Source: Pseudoflavonifractor phocaeensis
GTDB taxonomy: Bacteria; Bacillota; Clostridia; Oscillospirales; Oscillospiraceae
NCBI RefSeq assembly: GCF_016901955.1
Contig: NZ_JACJLC010000027.1
Coordinates: 1-32,604 of the forward strand
Reading direction: 5' to 3'
Length of the DNA: 32,604 nucleotides
Part shown: piece after piece, positions 23,290 to 30,807 of the stretch
How the letters are laid out: each line of letters begins with the position of its first letter
Numbering within the stretch: the stretch's first letter is position 1
The notes under the pieces: model-generated
Database searches by the model: none
Told to the model about the DNA's origin: nothing
Seen by the model: the letters and a program-made list of their open reading frames with translations, nothing else
Program-made: the position numbers and the translations under genes

Positions 23290-23475
23290 TCCTTAGACCT
23301 TGTTCGTACATGGTCAATGCGCCCAATCGGCGGGCCTTTTGCCCGCTGGACGGCCCATTTTTCTCTTGAAATCTGGCAGGATTCCTGGAGAAAATCGCTG
23401 GCCAGCAGCCCAAATTCCTCGCCGCTGGATATGCTGCCAATGTTCAAACAAGACCTGGAAATGGAAGTGATTTGC
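23290..23475 (+). other. Long untranslated leader of the CDF transporter gene
   Basis: Between the predicted transcription start and the likely GTG start lie about 185 bases. They contain a GGCGGGC/GCCCGC hairpin (about 23330-23347). The frame of the CDF gene is open from an ATG at 23317, but that extension (rich in Ser, Trp and Pro) does not look like the family N-terminus. I do not recognise a known metal riboswitch here. Confidence 0.35.
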
Positions 23476-24651
23476 GTGACCGACCTTCTGGTGCGGACAT
23501 TCATCCGGAACAGCCAAAATATTCAGGATCCGGCGGTGCGGGAGAAGTACGGCGTGCTCTCCGGCGGGGTGGGGATCTGCCTCAACCTGTTGCTCTCCCT
23601 GGGGAAGTTTTTCGCCGGCCTGCTCACCGGCTCCATTGCCGTCACCGCCGACGCCTTCAACAACCTGTCTGACGCCGGCTCCTCGGTGGTCACTCTGGTG
23701 GGCTTCAAGCTGGCGGGGCAGAAGGCGGACGACGGCCACCCCTTCGGCCACGGCCGCATCGAGTACCTGGCCGGGCTGCTGGTGTCCCTGCTTATTTTAA
23801 TGGTAGGGGTGGAGCTGGGTAAGAGCTCCATTGAGAAGATCCTCCACCCGGAGGAGGTGGCATTCTCCCTGGTGACGGTGGTCATCCTGGCCTGCTCTAT
23901 TTTGGTGAAGCTGTGGATGTGCCTGTTCAACCGGAAGCTGGGCCGCCGGATCGGCTCAGCCGCCATGGAGGCCACCGCCACCGACTCCCTGTCCGATGTG
24001 GTGGCCACCTCCGCCGTACTGGCGGGCACCCTGGTAAACCACCTGGCCCGCGTCAACATCGACGGCTGGGTGGGCGTGGTGGTAGCCCTGTTCATCCTGC
24101 GGGCGGGCTGGGGGGCCGCCAGGGATACCGTTAATCCCCTGCTGGGTGCCAGCCCGGAGCCTGAGCTGGTGCGGGCCATCGAGAAGCTGGTGCTCTCCCA
24201 CAAGCAGGTAGTGGGGATGCACGACCTGGTGATTCATGATTATGGCCCTGGCCGGCGGATGTGCTCCTTCCACGCGGAGGTGCCCCAGGACGAGGACATC
24301 ATGGCCGCCCATGACGCCATCGACCACATCGAGCGGGAGATCCTGGAGAAATTCGGCATCGAGACCACGGTACATATGGACCCCATCGCCACCGGCGACC
24401 CGGAGGTCAACGCCCTGCGGGAGCAGGTGGGGGAGCTGGTGCGGCAGATCCACCCGGATATGACCATCCACGATTTCCGGGTGACCCTGGGCCCCCAGCA
24501 CCGCAACCTGATCTTTGACGCGGTGGTGCCCCACAAATGCCCCCTCAGCGATCCGGAGATTACCCAGCGGATCACCCAGGCGGTCCAGGGCCAGGTGCCC
24601 GGCAGCTATGTGGTGCTCCAGCTGGACCACCCCTATGTGGAGCGGGATTGA
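23476..24651 (+). CDS. Cation diffusion facilitator (CDF) metal efflux transporter
   Basis: This 391-residue inner-membrane antiporter exports divalent metal ions against protons. It has six predicted helices within about residues 25-220, with metal-site motifs TADAFNNLSDAGSS in TM2 and TATDSLSDV in TM5, and the conserved GHPFGHGRIEY after TM2. The Asn/Asp arrangement in TM2 (DAFNNLSD) differs from the HxxxD of zinc-selective CDFs and is closer to Mn2+/Fe2+ types, so manganese or iron is likelier than zinc. The cytosolic C-terminal domain has HDLVIHDYGPGR and IETTVHMDP, and a further about 90 residues follow, as in a long CDF subgroup of Clostridia. I chose GTG 23476 (MTDLLVRTFI) from family N-termini; ATG 23461 is in frame. 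Ends before the two-component promoter. Confidence 0.92.
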   Translation: MTDLLVRTFIRNSQNIQDPAVREKYGVLSGGVGICLNLLLSLGKFFAGLLTGSIAVTADAFNNLSDAGSSVVTLVGFKLAGQKADDGHPFGHGRIEYLAGLLVSLLILMVGVELGKSSIEKILHPEEVAFSLVTVVILACSILVKLWMCLFNRKLGRRIGSAAMEATATDSLSDVVATSAVLAGTLVNHLARVNIDGWVGVVVALFILRAGWGAARDTVNPLLGASPEPELVRAIEKLVLSHKQVVGMHDLVIHDYGPGRRMCSFHAEVPQDEDIMAAHDAIDHIEREILEKFGIETTVHMDPIATGDPEVNALREQVGELVRQIHPDMTIHDFRVTLGPQHRNLIFDAVVPHKCPLSDPEITQRITQAVQGQVPGSYVVLQLDHPYVERD

Positions 24652-24677
24652 GGGACCCGGCGGAAAAATACCTTTGT

Positions 24678-24719
24678 TTTACAAAAAGTTCACCCAAACC
24701 TGAGCCATGGGGGTATAAT
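24678..24719 (+). promoter_or_regulatory. Promoter of the two-component operon with PhoP-box-like repeats
   Basis: TATAAT lies at 24714-24719. Upstream, TTTACA (24678-24683) and TTCACC (24689-24694) are direct repeats with an 11-base period, resembling the TTAACA-N5-TTAACA boxes bound by PhoP-type OmpR-family regulators. The -35 (19-base spacer) is poor, which would fit an activator-dependent, possibly autoregulated promoter. Confidence 0.45.
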
Positions 24720-24772
24720 GAGTACGATAACACCGGCAGAGGCCGGGCAGAACAGGTAAAGGACGGTGTACT

Positions 24773-25468
24773 ATGGCCAGAAAGGTCCTCATTGTGGAAG
24801 ATGACTCCAATATCGCGGAGCTGCTCCATCTCTATCTGGAGAAGGAGGGATTTGAGACGGCAGTGGCGGGAGACGGTGGCAAGGGTGTGGAGATGTTCCG
24901 CTCCTTCCGGCCCGACCTGGTGCTGCTGGACATCATGCTGCCTGTCATGGACGGCTGGTCCGTGCTGAAAAAGATCCGGGAGAACGATAAGACCCCCGTC
25001 ATCATGCTCACCGCCAAGGGGGAGACCCAGGACAAGGTGGCCGGGCTGGAGGGAGGCGCTGACGACTACATCGTCAAGCCCTTTGAGATGAAGGAGGTGC
25101 TGGCCCGCATCCACGCGGTGCTCCGCCGTTTTGGCGGGGACGAGAGCGGCGCCGGAGAGAAAAAGCTCTCCTTTGATAAGCTGGTCATCAATCTGGACTC
25201 CTATGAGCTGCTGGTGGACGGCAGGCGGGTGGATACCCCGCCCAAGGAACTGGAGCTGCTGTACCACCTGGCTGCCTCCCCCAACCGGGTGTTTACCCGC
25301 AACCAGCTGCTGGACGAGGTGTGGGGGTTTGATTACTTCGGCGACTCCCGGACGGTGGATGTACACATCAAGCGTCTGCGGGAAAAGCTGGAGGGGGTTT
25401 CCCCCCAGTGGTCCCTCAAGACCGTATGGGGCGTGGGCTATAAATTTGAGGTAGTGAGCGGTTCATGA
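24773..25468 (+). CDS. OmpR/PhoB-family response regulator
   Basis: This 231-residue two-domain regulator has a receiver domain (1-120) with acidic pocket VEDD (Asp10, Asp11), phospho-acceptor Asp53 in LLDIMLP, Thr80 and Lys102 in VKPF. The C-terminal winged helix (about 130-228) carries the family pattern PPKELELLYHLAASPNRVFTRNQLLDEVWG, then RTVDVHIKRLREKL and VWGVGYKF. All switch residues are intact. It is co-translated with the kinase through an ATGA overlap. The likely partner is the kinase at 25465 and the likely regulon includes the HtrA gene in the same operon, pointing to an envelope-stress or phosphate-type role. AAAGGACGG precedes ATG 24773. Confidence 0.96.
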   Translation: MARKVLIVEDDSNIAELLHLYLEKEGFETAVAGDGGKGVEMFRSFRPDLVLLDIMLPVMDGWSVLKKIRENDKTPVIMLTAKGETQDKVAGLEGGADDYIVKPFEMKEVLARIHAVLRRFGGDESGAGEKKLSFDKLVINLDSYELLVDGRRVDTPPKELELLYHLAASPNRVFTRNQLLDEVWGFDYFGDSRTVDVHIKRLREKLEGVSPQWSLKTVWGVGYKFEVVSGS

Positions 25469-26922
25469 AGAGCCTGTACAAGCGGCAGTTTATCCTTACC
25501 GCCGGTATGATCCTGGTGTCCTTCGCCATGCTGGGCATTGCCTTTCTCACCTTGTCCTACCAGTACACCCTCCGGCAGACCCGGGAGTCCATGGAGCGCA
25601 ACGCCAACTATGTGGCAACCTTCACTGCCAAGTCCAGATCCCTGGGGGTGAGCATCGAGGATGACCTGTACATCGCCCTTATTGCCACCATTGCGCAGAT
25701 TTCCGACGCGGTGGTGCTGGTGACCGAGGCTGACGGGGAGATGGTGGTGTCCACTGACGGGGCAACTGTCCAGGGATACCGGGATCTGGGGGGACGATAT
25801 CTGCCCCAGAGTATGGTGGATGAGGTGTCCCGGTCGGGGGAGTACGCCGGCATGACTACTCTGGGGGGCTTTTTCTCCGAAAAACGGTATGTGGCTGGTG
25901 TGCCCATCACCACCACCGGGGTGGAGCTGACCTCCGGCAAGGTGGTTCAGACCGTGGTAGGGGTGGCCTATGTGGCGGCAGAGGCTTCCAGCCTTACCGA
26001 GCTGTGGCGGGCGGTGATCACCATCTTCATCTTCACCGCCATCGTGGTGCTGTGCATTGCCTTCCTCACCAGCTCGGTGACCTCCATGAAGCAGACCAAG
26101 CCTCTGAAAGAAATCGCCGATACCGCCCGGAAGTTTGGCCACGGAGAGTACGAACTGCGGGTCACCGGCTACGAGGACCGGCGGGACGAGGTGGGGGAGC
26201 TGGCCGAGGCCTTCAACACCATGGCCGACGCCATCTCCAGGAGCGAGGCCCGGCGGTCGGAGTTTGTGGCCAACATCTCCCATGAGCTGAAAACACCCAT
26301 GACCACCATTGCCGGCTTCTCCGACGGGATCCTGGACGGCACCATCCCCCCGGACAAGGAGCGGGCCGCTCTTCAGACCATCTCCTCCGAGACCCGCCGG
26401 CTGTCCAGGCTGGTGCGGCGGATGCTGGACCTGTCCCGGCTCCAGTCGGCGGAGAACGTCACCGCCCAGGAACAGTTCGACGTGTCCGAGATCATGCTGC
26501 GGGTGCTGGTGAGCCTGGAGACCAAGATCAACGCCCGCCGCCTGGACGTGGACACTCAGCTGCCCGACGGGGCTGTGATGGTGTGGGGCGATCCGGACGC
26601 TATCACCCAGGTGTGCTACAATCTGCTGGACAATGCCATCAAGTTCTCCGATCCGGGGAGTACCATGGGCTTGTCCATCACCACCAAGGGGGGCAAGGCC
26701 TATGTGTCGGTGCGCAATACCGGTCAGACCATTCCCCCTGACGAGCTGGCCATGATCTTCGACCGATTCCACAAGAGCGACAAATCCCGCAGCGTGGACC
26801 GGGAAGGCGTGGGCCTGGGCCTGTATATCGTCAAGACCATTCTGAACAACCACAAGGAAAACATCACTGTGACCAGCCAGGAGGGCGTGACGGAGTTCGT
26901 CTTCACCCTGACCCTGGCGTAA
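25465..26922 (+). CDS. Membrane sensor histidine kinase
   Basis: This 485-residue kinase has TM1 (about 9-33), an extracytoplasmic sensor domain (about 34-178) that looks like a PDC/dCache-like fold, TM2 (about 182-203) and a HAMP linker (about 205-257, ending EVGELAEAFNTMADAI). The HisKA domain carries ANISHELKTPMTTI (phospho-acceptor His273). The ATPase domain shows NLLDNAIKFS, VRNTGQTIPP (G1 with N-T-G in place of D-x-G), IFDRFHKSD and GVGLGLYIVKTIL. The G1 box usually begins with Asp, so this Asn is a departure worth noting. The start ATG overlaps the regulator stop. HtrA follows 18 bases later, so the protease may be a target or a co-regulated envelope-stress effector. Confidence 0.95.
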   Translation: MKSLYKRQFILTAGMILVSFAMLGIAFLTLSYQYTLRQTRESMERNANYVATFTAKSRSLGVSIEDDLYIALIATIAQISDAVVLVTEADGEMVVSTDGATVQGYRDLGGRYLPQSMVDEVSRSGEYAGMTTLGGFFSEKRYVAGVPITTTGVELTSGKVVQTVVGVAYVAAEASSLTELWRAVITIFIFTAIVVLCIAFLTSSVTSMKQTKPLKEIADTARKFGHGEYELRVTGYEDRRDEVGELAEAFNTMADAISRSEARRSEFVANISHELKTPMTTIAGFSDGILDGTIPPDKERAALQTISSETRRLSRLVRRMLDLSRLQSAENVTAQEQFDVSEIMLRVLVSLETKINARRLDVDTQLPDGAVMVWGDPDAITQVCYNLLDNAIKFSDPGSTMGLSITTKGGKAYVSVRNTGQTIPPDELAMIFDRFHKSDKSRSVDREGVGLGLYIVKTILNNHKENITVTSQEGVTEFVFTLTLA

Positions 26923-26940
26923 GAAGAAGTGGGGGGGACC

Positions 26941-28182
26941 ATGCGGGGCTATTACTACGACCAAAACCGGGTCTATCCCGTCCGGCCGTCCAAGCCGCCC
27001 CGGCGGCCCTGGCGGGCAGTGCTCCTGCTGGCCTGTACCCTGCTGCTGCTGGCGGGGGCGGGCCTCTGCCTGCGCATCCTGCTGGACATGGGGGCCAACA
27101 ACCAGGCCCTGGCCTCTCCCGCCCCCACCCCCGGATACAGCAGGGAGGAGGAGTGGCTGGACTGGTGGGAGGAGCAGGAGGCCAGCGCCGAGACCACCGT
27201 GGAGCGGGCGCCCACCGGCGGTCAGGCCACCCTGGCCCTCTTGCCTCAGCCGGAGGGGGAGCCCCACAGCTTCCAGGAGATTTATCAGGAAAACATCCAG
27301 TCCATTGTCAGCATCTGGGGCGAGAGCGACCGGTCCTATTCCTTTGGTACCGGGGTGGTGCTGACGGAGGACGGGTATGTGATCACCAACGCCCACGTCA
27401 TCCAGGGCTGTTCCGGGGTAGAGGTGACTCTGCAGGACGACCGGAGCTATAAGGCCCTGCTGGTGGGGATGGACAGCCAGAGCGACCTGGCGGTACTGAA
27501 AATCGACACGGATGGCCTGCGTCCTGCCATTCTGGGGGACTCCGCCCTGCTGGAGGTGGGGGACTCGGTGGTGGCCATCGGCAATCCCCTGGGCCAGGAG
27601 CTGCGGGGCACCATGACCGACGGTATCGTCTCAGCCATCAACCGGGATGTTTCTGTGGATGGATATACCATGTCCCTCATCCAGACCACCGCCGCCCTCA
27701 ACTCGGGCAACTCCGGCGGCGCCCTCATCAACCGGTATGGCCAGGTAGTGGGCATCACCAATATGAAGATGTACGCCTATGACGACACAGTGGAGGGCCT
27801 GGGTTTTGCCATCCCCACCGCCACCGTCAAGGCGGTGGCCGACGTGCTCATCCGGGACGGGGTGGTCACCGGCCGGCCCTCCATCGGCATCACCTGCTAT
27901 ACCGTCACCGAGGAGATGGCGGAGGCCTATGAGATCCCCGTGGGGGTGTGCGTGGACGAGGTAAAGACCGGTTCGGACGCCGAGGCGCAGGGGATTCTGC
28001 CCGGCGACGTGATCGTGAAGGCCAACGGCCTCACCGTCACGGACATCGACCAGCTGCTGACCCTGAAGGAGGGGCTGAAGGCGGGGGATACCCTGGAGCT
28101 GGTGCTGTGGCGGGAGGGAGAATACCTGGACCGGACCATCACCCTGGTGGAGCAATATGTTCTGGACGGCGACGGGCCGTAA
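26941..28182 (+). CDS. Membrane-anchored HtrA/DegP-like serine protease with PDZ domain
   Basis: This 413-residue protease degrades or refolds damaged proteins outside the membrane. It has a basic N-terminus, one anchor helix (about 26-48) and a Trp/Glu-rich low-complexity linker (about 66-100, EEEWLDWWEEQE). The trypsin-like domain (about 110-310) has a complete triad: His152 in TNAHVI, Asp182 in SDLAVL and Ser258 in NSGNSGGAL. A PDZ domain (about 315-405) carries the usual GILPGDVIVKANG. I chose ATG 26941 preceded by GGGGGG; a GTG at 26929 is in frame. It is the third gene of the two-component operon, as in other Firmicutes where HtrA belongs to a WalRK- or CssRS-like stress circuit. Confidence 0.95.
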   Translation: MRGYYYDQNRVYPVRPSKPPRRPWRAVLLLACTLLLLAGAGLCLRILLDMGANNQALASPAPTPGYSREEEWLDWWEEQEASAETTVERAPTGGQATLALLPQPEGEPHSFQEIYQENIQSIVSIWGESDRSYSFGTGVVLTEDGYVITNAHVIQGCSGVEVTLQDDRSYKALLVGMDSQSDLAVLKIDTDGLRPAILGDSALLEVGDSVVAIGNPLGQELRGTMTDGIVSAINRDVSVDGYTMSLIQTTAALNSGNSGGALINRYGQVVGITNMKMYAYDDTVEGLGFAIPTATVKAVADVLIRDGVVTGRPSIGITCYTVTEEMAEAYEIPVGVCVDEVKTGSDAEAQGILPGDVIVKANGLTVTDIDQLLTLKEGLKAGDTLELVLWREGEYLDRTITLVEQYVLDGDGP

Positions 28183-28194
28183 GGAAAAAGAAAA

Positions 28195-28222
28195 GGGACT
28201 GCCGCGATTTCACGGCAGTCCC
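28195..28222. terminator. Hairpin after htrA with T tract only on the minus strand
   Basis: GGGACTGCCG/CGGCAGTCCC (28195-28204 with 28213-28222) is followed on plus by AACTTG, so it is a poor plus-strand terminator; on minus it is followed by TTTTCTTTTT. It lies 13 bases after the HtrA stop and may be a weak terminator or mRNA 3' stabiliser. Confidence 0.5.
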
Positions 28223-28348
28223 AACTTGTGCGGGAGAAAGGGATCATCGTCCTTGAAGCCACACGATGATTGATGAGCCACAGGATCAAAATACCACAAA
28301 TTACTATATTTGTCAAATAGAAGTTTTGTCGAAAGGCGGAATCTGCAC

Positions 28349-29500
28349 ATGGTCATCATTAACGGGGTGGTACACCCCATGGATGGGCCGGTACTCCCCA
28401 GAGGGTACGTGTCCTTTGAAGCCGGGAAGATCACCGGGGTGGGCCCCATGGAGGAGGCCCCTCAGGGGCAGGAGGTACTGGACGCCCGGGGGGGCCATGT
28501 GTTCCCCGGCCTCATTGACGCCCACTGTCATCTGGGGCTGTTCGGGGACGCCCTGGGCTTTGAGGCCGACGACGGCAACGAGTCTACCGATCCCTGTACC
28601 CCCCAGCTCCGGGCTCTGGACGGGGTGAACCCCCTGGACCGGGGCTTTGCCGAGGCCCGGGCGGCGGGAGTCACCACGGTGCTCACCGGGCCCGGCTCGG
28701 CCAACCCCATTGCCGGTCAGTTCATTGCCTTGAAAACTGACGGCCGGTGGGTGGACGAGATGGTGGTAAAGGCCCCGGCGGCCATGAAATTCGCCCTGGG
28801 GGAGAACCCAAAGTCAGTGTACAACGACCGGAAGGAGACCCCCGTGACCCGGATGGCCACCGCCGCTCTTATCCGGGAGGAGCTGTCCAAGACGGTGGAG
28901 TACCGGGACAAGCAGGACAAGGTGGATGAGGACCCGGAGGCCGATATGCCTGACTATGACGCCAAGCTGGAGGCCCTGCTGCCGGTGCTGCGGAAGGAGA
29001 CGCCTGCCCACTTCCATGCCCACCGGGCGGACGATATCGCCACGGCGGTACGGCTCAGCCGGGAGTTTGACCTGGATCTGGCCGTGGTCCACGGCACTGA
29101 GGGCTACAAGGTGACAGAGCTGCTGGCGCGGTATAAGGTGCCCGTCATCACCGGGCCCTGCCTCACCGACCGGTCCAAGCCGGAGCTGGTGGGTCAGATC
29201 CTGGAGAATCCCGCTCTGCTGACCAGGGCGGGGGTGGAGGTGGCCATTTGCACCGACCACCCGGAAACTCCCATTCAGTATCTTCCCTTGTGCGCCGCCA
29301 TGGCGGTGCGGGGAGGCATGGAGCCGGAGGAGGCCCTGGCGGCCATCACCAGCGTTCCCGCCCGCATTGCCGGCATCCAACACCGGGTGGGCACCCTCAC
29401 CCCCGGCAAGGACGCGGACATCGTGGTCGCCACCGGCCACCCCCTGGACTGGAGCAGCCGGGTGACCGCCGTGTTCCTGGAGGGAAAACGAATCGGATAA
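28349..29500 (+). CDS. Imidazolonepropionase-like amidohydrolase
   Basis: This 383-residue member of the amidohydrolase superfamily is a metal-dependent hydrolase of cyclic amides or related substrates. It has a beta-sandwich start (MVIINGVVHPMDGP), the first metal motif LIDAHCHLG (HxH), HFHAHRADD for later histidines, VVHGTEG, and VAICTDHPETP carrying the catalytic Asp. The C-terminal GTLTPGKDADIVVATGHPL is typical. The arrangement resembles the imidazolonepropionase-like and adenine-deaminase-like groups; substrate cannot be assigned. ATG 28349 has AAAGGCGG upstream; an in-frame ATG at 28310 has no good ribosome site. It is probably a separate transcript, ending at the terminator at 29527-29554. 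Confidence 0.88.
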   Translation: MVIINGVVHPMDGPVLPRGYVSFEAGKITGVGPMEEAPQGQEVLDARGGHVFPGLIDAHCHLGLFGDALGFEADDGNESTDPCTPQLRALDGVNPLDRGFAEARAAGVTTVLTGPGSANPIAGQFIALKTDGRWVDEMVVKAPAAMKFALGENPKSVYNDRKETPVTRMATAALIREELSKTVEYRDKQDKVDEDPEADMPDYDAKLEALLPVLRKETPAHFHAHRADDIATAVRLSREFDLDLAVVHGTEGYKVTELLARYKVPVITGPCLTDRSKPELVGQILENPALLTRAGVEVAICTDHPETPIQYLPLCAAMAVRGGMEPEEALAAITSVPARIAGIQHRVGTLTPGKDADIVVATGHPLDWSSRVTAVFLEGKRIG

Positions 29501-29526
29501 GAGGGAGACTCTGCCCCGGTCATAAC

Positions 29527-29555
29527 AAAAGGCCCGCCATCCGGCGGGCCTTTTT
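29527..29555. terminator. Bidirectional intrinsic terminator
   Basis: A perfect 12-bp stem AAAAGGCCCGCC/GGCGGGCCTTTT (29527-29538 with 29543-29554) with an ATCC loop lies between the convergent amidohydrolase and rpiB genes. Confidence 0.92.
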
Positions 29556-29563
29556 GTGCCTGT

Positions 29564-29989
29564 TCAGGGTTCGATCTTGTCCACCCGGCGCTGGTGGCGG
29601 CCTCCCTCAAACTCGGTGTTCAGGAAGGCGTTGAGAATGCTGTCGGCCATGTTGGGCCCGATGAGGGCGCCACCCAGGGCCAGCATGTTGGCGTCGTTGT
29701 GCCGCCGGGTCATCTCAGCGGACAGAGGCTCGCTGCACAGGGCGCAGCGGATGCCCTTCACCTTGTTGGCGGTGATGGAGATGCCGATGCCGGTGGTGCA
29801 TACCACGATGCCCCGGTCGCACTCCCCGGAGGCCACCGCCTCCGCCGCCGCCCGGCCGAAGTCGGGGTAGTCGCAGCTGTCGGACGTATAGCAGCCGTAG
29901 TCCTTGTAGGCCAGCTGGTGCTGGTCCAGGTAGTCCATGATGTGGCGCTTGAGGGCCAGCCCTCCGTGGTCAGAACCCAGTGCGATCAT
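29564..29989 (-). CDS. rpiB: Ribose-5-phosphate isomerase B
   Basis: It interconverts ribose-5-phosphate and ribulose-5-phosphate in the pentose phosphate pathway (EC 5.3.1.6). The 141-residue protein shows the RpiB/LacAB signature: SDHGGLALK (Asp7, His8), VCTTGIGISITANK with catalytic Cys64, and RRHNDANMLALGG (His97, Asn98, Asp99). Length is typical. ATG 29989 has GAGGAGG overlapping the stop of the upstream phosphatase gene (12-base gap), so expression is coupled to it. Allose-6-phosphate or related isomerase activity is possible in the family, but the motifs fit RpiB. Confidence 0.95.
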   Translation of the reverse strand: MIALGSDHGGLALKRHIMDYLDQHQLAYKDYGCYTSDSCDYPDFGRAAAEAVASGECDRGIVVCTTGIGISITANKVKGIRCALCSEPLSAEMTRRHNDANMLALGGALIGPNMADSILNAFLNTEFEGGRHQRRVDKIEP

Positions 29990-30001
29990 AATAACTCCTC
30001 C

Positions 30002-30793
30002 TCATAACGTATGGAATTTAGGTTTGCGTTTTTCATAGGTGGCCACGTAGCGGAATCCAGCCTCCTTCAGCAGGGCGCAAGCCTCCCGGATGCCCTTGCC
30101 TACTCCCTCGGGGGTGTGGGCGTCCGAGCCGGTGGTGACGATTTCTCCGCCGCACTCCTTGAACAGCCGGAGGGTGGGCAGCCAGTCCTCCAGGGTGCGG
30201 CCCCGCCAGGTGTTGATCTCCATGCCCCGGCCCCGCTCCGCCGTCGCCTTGAAAATGACCCGCAGCTGGTCGGTGTACCGCTCCAGGGAGATGGGGTGGT
30301 CCATGTATCGCAGGGGGTAGATCACGTGGCCCAGCACGTCGTAAAAGTCAGTGACCGCCAGCAGGGACATGGAGTGGAAGTAGTCGTCCAGGGCGGCGTA
30401 GCAGGCCTCCGGAGTGGGGTAGTCCACATAGTAGAAGTCCACGCCCCCCTTTTCCGGGCACAGGTTGTGGAGGGAGCCTAGCACAAAGTCCAGTTCGGGC
30501 AGGGACAGGATGGTCTGGCTCAACTGGGGGTTCAGGTGGGCCATGCCGAACTCCATCCCCAGGCGGATGGTCAGCTTTCCGGCGTAGCGGGGTGCGATCT
30601 CCCGGTACTGCGCCAGGGCGGGGGCCCAATCGTAGCCGGTGACCGGCTGGCCGTACAGCTCCAGCAGGTCGCAGTGGTCGGTGATGCACAGCTCGTCCAG
30701 CCCGGCTGCCACCGCTGCTTCCGCCATGGCGGTCAGGGGCGTTTCGCTGTCGGGGGAGACCTGGGTGTGGGTGTGATAATCAGTGAGCAGCAT
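30002..30793 (-). CDS. PHP-family histidinol-phosphatase (HisK type)
   Basis: This 263-residue PHP-domain phosphatase removes phosphate from L-histidinol phosphate in the penultimate steps of histidine biosynthesis (EC 3.1.3.15). Metal motifs are YHTHT (His7, His9), ITDHCDLLE, GMEFGM, GSLHN, an internal LGHVIYPLRYM and the C-terminal TGSDAHTP. The trimetal set looks complete. ATG 30793 has GGAGG 8 bases upstream. It lies 14 bases after the mannosyltransferase and just before rpiB. No other his genes are in the window. PHP phosphatases can have other phosphoester substrates, so EC is tentative. Confidence 0.9.
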   Translation of the reverse strand: MLLTDYHTHTQVSPDSETPLTAMAEAAVAAGLDELCITDHCDLLELYGQPVTGYDWAPALAQYREIAPRYAGKLTIRLGMEFGMAHLNPQLSQTILSLPELDFVLGSLHNLCPEKGGVDFYYVDYPTPEACYAALDDYFHSMSLLAVTDFYDVLGHVIYPLRYMDHPISLERYTDQLRVIFKATAERGRGMEINTWRGRTLEDWLPTLRLFKECGGEIVTTGSDAHTPEGVGKGIREACALLKEAGFRYVATYEKRKPKFHTL

Positions 30794-30807
30794 GGGTTAC
30801 CTCCAAA

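Noticed and set aside
23317-23475. N-terminal extension of the CDF transporter from ATG 23317
   Set aside because: No ribosome site, composition unlike the family, and family proteins begin near MTDLL at 23476.
25438-27396. A 652-residue open frame on minus, antisense to the kinase and htrA
   Set aside because: Low-complexity Gly/His/Pro-rich composition and complete overlap with strongly supported plus-strand genes; the same holds for the long frames opposite the sigma, gapA, murA and M18 genes.
24678-28182. Assignment of the two-component system as WalRK
   Set aside because: HtrA linkage is suggestive, but the regulator and kinase lack walH/walI neighbours and the WalJ-like gene lies about 19 kb away, so I kept a generic call.
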